From the NCBI GenBank assembly GCA_902606665.1, contig CACLHE010000004.1, forward strand, positions 1-35,735: DNA of 35,735 nucleotides. The letters run 5' to 3'. The first letter of the stretch is position 1. Every line of letters starts with the position of its first letter. Shown here one piece after another: positions 26,785 through 35,362 of the stretch. Under the pieces are notes generated by a model. It had not been told where the DNA came from and did not search any database. It worked only from the letters and a program-made list of their open reading frames with translations. The stretch comes from an uncultured Pelagibacteraceae bacterium. Its GTDB lineage: Bacteria; Pseudomonadota; Alphaproteobacteria; Pelagibacterales; Pelagibacteraceae. The position numbers and the translations under genes were made by a program.

Positions 26785-27857
26785 TTAAATAATTTTTTTA
26801 ATCCTTCTTTAGACGCTTCACAAATACCTTTTTCGGTTATTAATCCTGTAACATATTTAGCGGGAGTAACGTCAAAAGCTAAGTTCATTGTTTTGCTTTT
26901 TTTAGGATAAATTCTTACTTTTTTTACTTTATTACTCTCATCCAATCCTTCTATATGAGACAGTTCTTCGGAATTTCTTTCTTCAATTGGAATATCTTTA
27001 AAGTTTTCTATATTCCAGTCAATTGTTGAGCTAGGTAAAGCAACATAGAAAGGAACATTATTATCTTTAGCTGCCAAGGCTTTTAAATAAGTACCAATTT
27101 TATTACAAACATCTCCAGTTGATAGAGTTCTATCAGTTCCAACGATACACATGTCTACCTCGCCTCTTTGCATTAATATTCCACCCGTATTATCTGCAAT
27201 AATTGTATTAGGAATTTTTTCTTCATTTAATTCGTATGACGTTAAATTAGCTCCTTGATTTCTTGGTCTTGTTTCATCAACCCAAACATGAACTGGAATC
27301 CCTTTTTTATGTGCATGATAAATTGGAGATGTTGCTGTTCCCCAATTTATTGTTGCAAGCCAACCAGCATTACAATGGGTTAATATGTTTACTTTATCTT
27401 TCTTTTTATTATAAATTTCTTCAATAATTTTTAATCCGTTTAATCCTATATTTTCACAAAATTTAACATCTTCTTCGCAAATTGCTTTTGCTTCGTCTAA
27501 AGCTACTTTTAGCAATTCATTATTATTAACCTCTGATAATTTCTTCATCATACGATCAACTGCCCACTTTAGATTGATTGCCGTTGGTCTTGATTGAATT
27601 AGCTCCTCTGCACTTTTCTTTATAAAGTTAGGATCGTTTTTTTCCATAATAGCTAAAACAATACCGTAGGCTGCAGTTCCACCTATTAATGGAGCCCCTC
27701 TAACCTCCATAACTTTTATTGCATTAATCGCATCTTTTACTGTTTTAAGATCTTTAATTATAAATTGATGGGGTAGTTTTGTTTGATCAATAATTTTAAC
27801 TGTTTGACTTTTCTCATCAAACCAAATTGTACGATATTCTTTTCCTTCTATTTTCAT
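26781..27857 (-). CDS. mtnA: S-methyl-5-thioribose-1-phosphate isomerase
   Basis: MEVRGAPLIGGTAAYG, ILTHCNAGWLAT (catalytic Cys), DETRPRNQGANLTSYEL, VGTDRTLSTGDVCNKIGTYLKALAA. Confidence 0.94.
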   Translation of the reverse strand: MKIEGKEYRTIWFDEKSQTVKIIDQTKLPHQFIIKDLKTVKDAINAIKVMEVRGAPLIGGTAAYGIVLAIMEKNDPNFIKKSAEELIQSRPTAINLKWAVDRMMKKLSEVNNNELLKVALDEAKAICEEDVKFCENIGLNGLKIIEEIYNKKKDKVNILTHCNAGWLATINWGTATSPIYHAHKKGIPVHVWVDETRPRNQGANLTSYELNEEKIPNTIIADNTGGILMQRGEVDMCIVGTDRTLSTGDVCNKIGTYLKALAAKDNNVPFYVALPSSTIDWNIENFKDIPIEERNSEELSHIEGLDESNKVKKVRIYPKKSKTMNLAFDVTPAKYVTGLITEKGICEASKEGLKKLFK

Positions 27858-28726
27858 TTATTTAGAACTCTTCCAGCTACTGTTTTTAATTTTTTAATTG
27901 TTTTTTTAGTTCTTTTTTCTGGAGCTGTAATAATTGCTACATCTAAACAATTATTTGTTGGATCTTTTGGATCTATATGGTTTTCGAAATTTTCTATAAT
28001 ATTTTTTACCATATTTTTTGCTTTAGCTGCGTTACCTAATAAAACTTTAATCACTGTCTGAACATCAACATTTTCATGATCAGGATGCCAGCAATCATAA
28101 TCGGTAACCATAGATACTGACGCATATCTAATTTCTGCTTCTCTTGCTAATTTTGCTTCAGGCATATTTGTCATTCCAATAACATCTGCTTTCCAAGATC
28201 TATATAAATTAGATTCGGCTAATGTTGAAAATTGAGGGCCTTCCATGACAACATAAGTTCCTCCTCTTTGGTAATCTATTTTTTCTTTTTTTATAGCTTC
28301 TTCGCAAGCATTCATTAAACCATTGGATGTCGGGTGAGCCATCGAAACATGAGCTACTATATCTTCGTCAAAAAAAGTTTTCTTTCTCGCAAAAGTCCTA
28401 TCTATAAATTGATCAACTATTACAAATTTTCCTGGTGGCAAATCTTCTTTTAATGAACCTACAGCAGATACCGAAACAATATCGGTTACACCTAATTGTT
28501 TTAAAGCATCTATGTTAGCTCTGAAATTTATATTTGATGGTGAAATTTTGTGACCTCTTGCATGACGAGGTAAAAAACAAACTTCTTTTCCTTTATATTT
28601 TAAATTTAATATTTGATCGGAGGGTTTTCCCCATGGAGTTGATATAGATTTCCATTTTGGATTTTGCATCCCCTCTATATCATAAAGCCCACTCCCACCT
28701 ATTATTGCAAGTTTGTTTTTTGTCAT
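27854..28726 (-). CDS. mtnP: 5'-methylthioadenosine phosphorylase
   Basis: IIGGSGLYDIEG, LPRHARGHKISPSNINFRANI, SAVGSL, VVMEGPQFSTLAES, IGMTNMPEAKLAREAEI, DYDCWH. Confidence 0.94.
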   Translation of the reverse strand: MTKNKLAIIGGSGLYDIEGMQNPKWKSISTPWGKPSDQILNLKYKGKEVCFLPRHARGHKISPSNINFRANIDALKQLGVTDIVSVSAVGSLKEDLPPGKFVIVDQFIDRTFARKKTFFDEDIVAHVSMAHPTSNGLMNACEEAIKKEKIDYQRGGTYVVMEGPQFSTLAESNLYRSWKADVIGMTNMPEAKLAREAEIRYASVSMVTDYDCWHPDHENVDVQTVIKVLLGNAAKAKNMVKNIIENFENHIDPKDPTNNCLDVAIITAPEKRTKKTIKKLKTVAGRVLNK

Positions 28727-28774
28727 AAATTAATATAATTAATATGATCTTTTTTATTAACTTTGAAGAAAAAA

Positions 28775-29302
28775 ATGGATTTAAAAAAATACATAAGAAG
28801 TATTCAAGATTACCCTAAAAAGGGGATTTTGTTCAGAGATATTACAACCTTAATTAAAGATAAAGATGCATTCAAAGATTGTATAGACCAGATGTCTAAA
28901 ATATTAGTGAAATTAAATTTCGATAAAATTGCTTCTATAGAATCAAGAGGTTTTGTTTTTGCTGCACCGCTTTGCTACAACTTATCAAAATCATTAATTT
29001 TGATGAGAAAAAAAGATAAATTACCTGCTGAAAAATATTCTCAAGAATTTAAGCTTGAGTATGGGCAGGCAACATTAGAAATACACAAAGATTCTATTAA
29101 ACCTAAGGAAAAAGTATTAATAATTGACGACTTAATAGCTACGGGCGGAACTGCTGAAGCTGGAGCTAAATTAGTTGAGCAATCTGGCGGAATAGTCTCT
29201 GGATTCATATTTGTGATTAATCTTTTTGATTTAGGTGGAAAAAAACTACTGGAAAGTAAAGGATATAAAACTTTTAGTCTAATTGATTTTCCTGGTCATT
29301 AA
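28775..29302 (+). CDS. apt: Adenine phosphoribosyltransferase
   Basis: DLKKYIRSIQDYPKKGILFRDITTLIKD, ESRGFVFAAPL, VLIIDDLIATGGTAEAGAKLVE. The track's TTG start at 28763 is less likely than the ATG at 28775. Confidence 0.94.
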   Translation: MDLKKYIRSIQDYPKKGILFRDITTLIKDKDAFKDCIDQMSKILVKLNFDKIASIESRGFVFAAPLCYNLSKSLILMRKKDKLPAEKYSQEFKLEYGQATLEIHKDSIKPKEKVLIIDDLIATGGTAEAGAKLVEQSGGIVSGFIFVINLFDLGGKKLLESKGYKTFSLIDFPGH

Positions 29303-30312
29303 AATTCTTTCTTAAGCCAAGTTTCAGGCGTAAGTTCATTTTTTATCTCAAGATTAATATTATAATCAAAAGGTCTAACGCCTCTTTCTTTTATATAATT
29401 AAACGTTTTTGTAATTCCTGTCTTTAAATCAGTTTTTGTTTTATAATTTAGAAGTTTTCTTGCTTTATCGGCTGAACAACTAGCATACTTTACTTCTCTT
29501 GGACGATCTTTTTTATAAATAGGTTTTAAATTACTTCCAGTAATGTTTGAACAAATTTCAGAAACTTTATTGATGGTCACAAATTCTTCATCGGGACCTA
29601 TATTAATAACCTGCTTATTTAAATTTTTCTGATCCAGCATCGGTATAAGACAAGTAAGACAATCGTCTATATATGAAAAACATCTCTTTTGTTCTCCATC
29701 ACCATAAATAATTGGAGCTTTTTTCTGTAGCATTCTATTTATCATGATTGATACAACATTTCTAAAAGGATCATTATATTTTTGTCTTGGTCCAATAATA
29801 TTATGTGGTACTGCTATAACCCATTCAATATTATTTAATTCACACAGGTTTATTAAAACATTTTCTGATGCCACTTTAGAAATAGCATAAGGATCAACAG
29901 GCTTAGGCTTCATATCTTCTGTAAAAGGTGTATTTTGATCTCCATATCTAGCCATAGATGAACAAAATATTATTCTTTTAACTTTATTAGAAACAGCTGC
30001 CGTAAAAACTGAAACAGATGCCAAATAATTATTTTTTGTTATCTCGAATGGAGAAAATACTGATAAACCTTCATGCGCAGTTGCTGCACAATGATAAACT
30101 ATTTCGACACCTTTCATTGCTTCTTTCATTTTCTCTAAATTGCAACAATCAAAATTAAAAAATTCAACATTTTTTGGTACATTATCTTCGTATCCACCAG
30201 ACATATTATCAATACCAACAACCTTATGATTTAACTGGGATAATTTTTCAGCTAAATGCGAGCCTAAGAAACCTGCTACACCTGTAACTAAAATTTTTTT
30301 CGATTTACTCAT
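29299..30312 (-). CDS. NAD-dependent sugar epimerase/dehydratase (extended SDR)
   Basis: KILVTGVAGFLGSHLAEKL, IFCSSMARYGD, DPYAISKVASENV, GDGEQKRCFSYIDDC. Confidence 0.88.
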   Translation of the reverse strand: MSKSKKILVTGVAGFLGSHLAEKLSQLNHKVVGIDNMSGGYEDNVPKNVEFFNFDCCNLEKMKEAMKGVEIVYHCAATAHEGLSVFSPFEITKNNYLASVSVFTAAVSNKVKRIIFCSSMARYGDQNTPFTEDMKPKPVDPYAISKVASENVLINLCELNNIEWVIAVPHNIIGPRQKYNDPFRNVVSIMINRMLQKKAPIIYGDGEQKRCFSYIDDCLTCLIPMLDQKNLNKQVINIGPDEEFVTINKVSEICSNITGSNLKPIYKKDRPREVKYASCSADKARKLLNYKTKTDLKTGITKTFNYIKERGVRPFDYNINLEIKNELTPETWLKKEF

Positions 30313-30351
30313 TTGAAGTTTTGTATATTTTTAATTTCTATAAATCAATAT

Positions 30352-31197
30352 TTAAACTTTTGGTCGATACCAAGAGCTTTTTCCTATTATGGCATTAAAC
30401 AGACCTGACATTCTCTGAAAATAAATTTTTCTTTTTTGATTGTTAAATGTTAAAGAATAAATCAATACTTTTGCTATTGCAGAGCTTAGTTTTGGTAAAA
30501 CAATAAAAAATGAAACAAGAAATCCTTTATATTTTTTATGATAGTTGAATGTAGACCACATCCAATGCCAATTTCTCGATAATTCCATTTCATGTTTTAT
30601 AGATTCGTTATGAGAGCTTGCTCCATCATGATAAACCTTGATATCTGGAACTAAATAAATTTTTTTTCCTCTTTCAACTAATCTTTTGCATAAATCTATT
30701 TCCTCAAAATAGAAGAAAAAATTTTCATCAAAAAAACCAACATCTTCAAATTCGGACATTTTAATAAACATTGCAAATCCTTTAACATTTTCAACTTTAA
30801 TAGGTGAACCGCTTTCTAAATAATTTTTGCTATCCTCATCTTTTTTCTCCTGTATATAAGGACCCATAATTGCAAAATCAGTAATTTTTTTTGTTGTTTT
30901 AATAAAATTTTCTAATGCTGAATTATGAAGTGTAGAATCAGGATTCAAGATTAATGCATACTTCGTTTTAACCTTTTTTAGACCAATATTGTTAGCTTTT
31001 CCATAACCCATATTTTCACCAGATAAAATACATTCGACATTACTATATTTTTTTTCTAAATTTTGTTTGATTGCTATATCGTTAGAATTTTCTATTATTA
31101 ATACCTTAGTATGTTTATCGATCGAATTTAAACAATTATTTATTTTCTCACTGCTTCTAAAAGTTGTTATAATAACTGTTATATCTTTAATTGACAT
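30352..31197 (-). CDS. Glycosyltransferase family 2 (rhamnosyltransferase-like)
   Basis: VIITTFRSSEKINNCLNSID, GENMGYGKANNIGLKKVKTKYALILNPDSTL, FFYFEEIDLCKRL. Confidence 0.9.
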   Translation of the reverse strand: MSIKDITVIITTFRSSEKINNCLNSIDKHTKVLIIENSNDIAIKQNLEKKYSNVECILSGENMGYGKANNIGLKKVKTKYALILNPDSTLHNSALENFIKTTKKITDFAIMGPYIQEKKDEDSKNYLESGSPIKVENVKGFAMFIKMSEFEDVGFFDENFFFYFEEIDLCKRLVERGKKIYLVPDIKVYHDGASSHNESIKHEMELSRNWHWMWSTFNYHKKYKGFLVSFFIVLPKLSSAIAKVLIYSLTFNNQKRKIYFQRMSGLFNAIIGKSSWYRPKV

Positions 31198-31277
31198 TAT
31201 TTAAACATAATTGATTTTATACTCTAATACTTTTAACACTTTTAATTTATTAGGTCAGGTCTTTTTTGTAAATAAAT

Positions 31278-32312
31278 ATGAAAAAATTTGTTGTAACGGG
31301 TGGTTCTGGATTTATAGGAAGCAACTTAGTAAAGTTTTTACTTAAAAAAAATTATTTTGTTATTAATATTGATAAATTAAGTTATTCAGCAAATCCCTAT
31401 AATTTAAAAGAGGTAAGAAAAAATAGAAAATATAGATTTTTTAAACAAGATATTAATAATCAAAAACAAATATACAGTATATTAAATAGATACAAACCTG
31501 ATTGTATTTTTAATCTAGCTGCAGAAACGCATGTTGACCGATCTATAGATAATCCTAAGAGTTTTATTAATAGTAACATTTTAGGTGTTTTTAATTTGCT
31601 TGAAGTTCTCAATAAATATTTAAAAAAAAATAAAAGAAAAAAATTAAAATTTATTCATATTTCTACAGATGAGGTATATGGAGATTTAAAAACAAATAAA
31701 AGATCAAACGAAGATTTTCCATACAATCCGAGCTCTCCTTATTCTTCGACAAAGGCAAGTGCGGATTTACTAATAAAATCTTTTGTAAGAACTTATAAAT
31801 TGCCTATTGTGATATCTAATTGTTGTAACAATTATGGTCCAAATCAATTTCCAGAAAAATTAATACCAAAGCTAATTTTTAATATTATTAATAAAAAACC
31901 ATTGCCAATATATGGAAAAGGTAAAAACTCAAGGGAATGGATATATGTAACTGATCATTGTGAAGCTCTATTGAAAATATTTTTTAGAGGAAAGATTGGT
32001 CAGAGCTATAATGTCGGATCGAATCAAAATATTAATAATCTTAGTTTAGCAAAAAAATTGCTCAGGATTGTAAAAAATGAAAACTATAAAATTAACAAAA
32101 AAGTTAAAATTTTATTTGTCAAGGACAGGCCTGGACATGATTTAAGATATGCTCTTAACAGTAACAAAATATATAAAAAATTAGGTTGGAAATCTAAAAT
32201 ATCAATAGATAAAGGATTGCTACAAACTTTCGAATGGTACTTAAAAAATAAATCTTTTTTTTATAGTGTTTCAAAAAACCTTCATATAAATAGATTGGGA
32301 TTAAAAAAATGA
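31278..32312 (+). CDS. rfbB: dTDP-glucose 4,6-dehydratase
   Basis: FVVTGGSGFIGSNLV, AAETHVDRSIDNPKSFI, ISTDEVYGDL, YSSTKASADLLIKSF, NCCNNYGPNQFPEKLIP. Confidence 0.93.
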   Translation: MKKFVVTGGSGFIGSNLVKFLLKKNYFVINIDKLSYSANPYNLKEVRKNRKYRFFKQDINNQKQIYSILNRYKPDCIFNLAAETHVDRSIDNPKSFINSNILGVFNLLEVLNKYLKKNKRKKLKFIHISTDEVYGDLKTNKRSNEDFPYNPSSPYSSTKASADLLIKSFVRTYKLPIVISNCCNNYGPNQFPEKLIPKLIFNIINKKPLPIYGKGKNSREWIYVTDHCEALLKIFFRGKIGQSYNVGSNQNINNLSLAKKLLRIVKNENYKINKKVKILFVKDRPGHDLRYALNSNKIYKKLGWKSKISIDKGLLQTFEWYLKNKSFFYSVSKNLHINRLGLKK

Positions 32313-33184
32313 TTAATAAAGGAATTATATTAGCAGGTGGTACTGGCACTCGCATGAGTCCTTTAACGAAAGCTGTTAATAAACAATTATTACCGATCTA
32401 TGATAAACCTTTAATATATTATCCTTTGTCGATATTAATGCTTTCAGGAATAAAAGATATCTTAATCATAGTGAATAAAGGTCAATTAAGTCAATTTAAA
32501 AAAATTTTACCAAATGGAAATAATTTAGGAATTAAAATTACTTATGTAGAACAAAAATATCCCAAAGGCTTACCAGATGCATTTATTCTTGGAAAAAAAT
32601 TTGTTGGAAAAAGTAATGTAGCTTTAATTTTAGGTGATAATTTTTTTTATGGACAAAGTCTAACTAAAAAATTAAAGGAATGTGTTAGACTTAATAAAGG
32701 TGCATCTGTTATTTTGCATCCGGTCAGTAATCCTTCTTCCTATGGAGTAGCAACCATTAACAAAAAAAACAAAATAACTAAAATAATAGAGAAACCAAAA
32801 AAATCATTTTCGAATTTAGCTGTTACAGGTCTTTACTTCTTTGATAATGATGTAATTAAATATAGTGAAAACTTAAAACCATCAAAAAGAAAAGAAATTG
32901 AAATAGTAGATCTATTAAATAAATATAGAAAAAAAAATAAATTATCAGCACATTTTCTTGGTAGAGGTGGAGCTTGGTTAGATACTGGTTCTATAAAAGA
33001 TTTTTATAGCACTTCAGCTTTTGTTTCTACATTAGAAAAAAGACAAGGCCTTAAAATAGCATGCTTAGAGGAAATAGCCTTAAACAACAAATGGATAAAT
33101 AAATATAATATTATGAATGCAATGAAATTTTATGGCAAATGCAGTTATTCGCAATACTTGTCAACTTTCATTAGAAGAAAATGA
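32309..33184 (+). CDS. rfbA: Glucose-1-phosphate thymidylyltransferase
   Basis: ILAGGTGTRMSPLTKAVNKQLLPIYDKPLIYYPLSILMLSGI, ILGDNFFYG, GLYFFDNDVI, GRGGAWLDTGS. Confidence 0.94.
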   Translation: MINKGIILAGGTGTRMSPLTKAVNKQLLPIYDKPLIYYPLSILMLSGIKDILIIVNKGQLSQFKKILPNGNNLGIKITYVEQKYPKGLPDAFILGKKFVGKSNVALILGDNFFYGQSLTKKLKECVRLNKGASVILHPVSNPSSYGVATINKKNKITKIIEKPKKSFSNLAVTGLYFFDNDVIKYSENLKPSKRKEIEIVDLLNKYRKKNKLSAHFLGRGGAWLDTGSIKDFYSTSAFVSTLEKRQGLKIACLEEIALNNKWINKYNIMNAMKFYGKCSYSQYLSTFIRRK

Positions 33185-34003
33185 ATTTAAATCTTTCCTA
33201 ATATCATAAAAAATTATTGGCATTATTGAATATTTTGTATTTTTTTTAAACCAATAAGACATAAATCTTTCAGCTAAGAAACCATAAATTCTTGTTTTTC
33301 CATAACCTTTTAAATTTTCAAAACCAAATAAATTTTCACACTTTTCAAGCCATGGAAACAATTCCTCATAATATCTTTTTAATTTCGACTTTGATTTGCA
33401 AATAAACATATTGTGTGGGTTAAAGGAAACTTCCGTATTAACAAAATTTTTGAAATCATTCTTATTATTCATATCAAGCAAATCTATTGCATTTTTTAAA
33501 TTGTTTTCCCCATGCATGAAATCAAAATGAAAGTTTATATTTCTCTTTGTTTCACTAAAAAGTAACGCTGGTCTTTTTATAAAAATTTTTAATCCTTTTT
33601 TAAGAAATTTCATTGTTCTCCATTGATTGATGAACATGGGCTCACCAAGAATAGCTTCATAATTTTCAAATTCTTTGGGTATTTGTTTCAAAACTTGAGT
33701 TTCTAAACTTTTAATATTTATTTCATTATTGTTAAAATTTTTTAAACTCCAAAATTTTCTGTATTGGCAGAATCCTATCCATTTATCATCGAGTTTATCT
33801 AAATAATTTTTCCAAATCCAATAGTGGTAAGTGTATTCTCCATAATTTTTATTTTTCTTTGAAATATTTATTCCAGATTTATCACTCAACCAATTTTCAT
33901 TAAATTCTTTTTCTCCAAGGCCAACTGGGATGTAACCTAATTCTTTTATAAATTTATAATGATTTGGTTCCAAGGTTAAACAAAACATATTTAAATTTTT
34001 CAT
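33161..34003 (-). CDS. DUF4422-type glycosyltransferase-like protein
   Basis: YGEYTYHYWIWKNYLDKLDDKWIGFCQYRKFW, NPHNMFICKSKSKLKRYYEELFPWLE, RIYGFLAERFMSYWF. Confidence 0.75.
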   Translation of the reverse strand: MKNLNMFCLTLEPNHYKFIKELGYIPVGLGEKEFNENWLSDKSGINISKKNKNYGEYTYHYWIWKNYLDKLDDKWIGFCQYRKFWSLKNFNNNEINIKSLETQVLKQIPKEFENYEAILGEPMFINQWRTMKFLKKGLKIFIKRPALLFSETKRNINFHFDFMHGENNLKNAIDLLDMNNKNDFKNFVNTEVSFNPHNMFICKSKSKLKRYYEELFPWLEKCENLFGFENLKGYGKTRIYGFLAERFMSYWFKKNTKYSIMPIIFYDIRKDLNSFSSNES

Positions 34004-34008
34004 AAATT

Positions 34009-35136
34009 TTACGATTCTATTAATTTTGATAAATTATTAATTGGTATATGAATACTTCCTTGTTGATTAGGAAATTGAAAATTATCTGTTTTTTTTGCTT
34101 CAACAGTTACTGAATTATAATTTAAATCATTTTTTAATGCTAAATTTTCTATTGGGGTACCTGAATCGGAACTTCTTAACTCTATAACTTTTGTTTTAGC
34201 TTTACAAAAAGCAATGTTAGCAAATCCTCCTCCATGTAAACCAACAATACTTTCTGCATTAGCAAATAATTGAACTTGGTCAATAAATTTTAGGTTATGT
34301 AACTTTATAAATGTATAATTTTTTTCTAATAAATATTTTTTGACTTCATCTTCATTAGATATGAATCTTTGGGGTGTCTTCTTTAATGCATCATCATTTC
34401 TATCTATATAAATCTTTTCTATTTTTTTAACATCACTAGCTTCAGCTTGGTTTACAAATGCTTCTTTAAGCCATTTTGAAATCCAAACTGGCATATTCAT
34501 TATATCTCTTGTGGCATTTCCACTTATCATTACAGGATGATCTGTCACTACCAGTTCCTTAGCTTTAATGTGTCTAAATTTTTTACTTGAAAGTCTTTTA
34601 TGTAAAGGAATGTTAAGACAATCTAATGTTTCAATCTGAAATTTTTTTATATGATCGGGTAGTAAAAAATAATCTACATCGTTTAAATTAAAAATTTTGC
34701 TGCATAGGGAAAATCTTGGCAATACATCAAATAACCAATGCCAGTAATTATTATTCCCTCCCCCTCCTGTAAGCAAAGACAATACTCTACCATTAAAATC
34801 TCTTAACTTTCTCGGTGTACCTTTTTTAAAAACAATATTTTCTTTTATATTTGAATTAAATATTTTTGAATCATATGTATGTCTCAATTGAAACGATGGT
34901 TCTTCTATAATTTTATTATCAATTAAAATCGCAGTATCTTGAATTCGGTCAGTATATAATCTTCCATTTGAAATGTTGAAAATTCTATAACTTAAATCTT
35001 TATCAGCTTGAACTGTTTTAACATTTATTCTTTCATCTGTTTTAGTATTTATGGATTTTTCTACTTTGCCATAAATTTTAAAAAAGATTCCGTATGAAAC
35101 TATTTTAAATATTTTTTGTAAAAATTTCTTAATCAC
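34009..35136 (-). CDS. Glycosyltransferase family 61 (DUF563-like)
   Basis: GGGGNNNYWHWLFDVLPRFSL, KIYIDRND, VGLHGGGFANIAFCKAKTKVIEL. Confidence 0.85.
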   Translation of the reverse strand: MIKKFLQKIFKIVSYGIFFKIYGKVEKSINTKTDERINVKTVQADKDLSYRIFNISNGRLYTDRIQDTAILIDNKIIEEPSFQLRHTYDSKIFNSNIKENIVFKKGTPRKLRDFNGRVLSLLTGGGGNNNYWHWLFDVLPRFSLCSKIFNLNDVDYFLLPDHIKKFQIETLDCLNIPLHKRLSSKKFRHIKAKELVVTDHPVMISGNATRDIMNMPVWISKWLKEAFVNQAEASDVKKIEKIYIDRNDDALKKTPQRFISNEDEVKKYLLEKNYTFIKLHNLKFIDQVQLFANAESIVGLHGGGFANIAFCKAKTKVIELRSSDSGTPIENLALKNDLNYNSVTVEAKKTDNFQFPNQQGSIHIPINNLSKLIES

Positions 35137-35148
35137 TGTTTCAATAAT

Positions 35149-35225
35149 TGGTAGCGGGAGCTGGAGTCGAACCAGCGACCTTTGGCTTATGAGTCCAACG
35201 CTCTAACCAACTGAGCTATCCCGCC
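35149..35225 (-). tRNA. tRNA with CAU anticodon, probably elongator tRNA-Met, CCA encoded
   Basis: Reverse complement GGCGGGA-TA-GCTC-AGTTGGTTA-GAGC-G-TTGGA-CTCATAA-GCCAA-AGGTC-GCTGG-TTCGACT-CCAGC-TCCCGCT-A-CCA folds as a cloverleaf. Acceptor GGCGGGA/UCCCGCU (G1-U72) resembles alphaproteobacterial elongator Met. Confidence 0.88.
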
Positions 35226-35362
35226 ATTAGTCTTCTTTGATTTATAATACTTTTTATTTTTAGTTCAATACAAGTATAATCGAGACATGGCAATTTTAAG
35301 AATTGAGTTAAATTTCTTTGAAATTAGATCAAAAAGATTATAAAGATTATAGAGATATTCTT

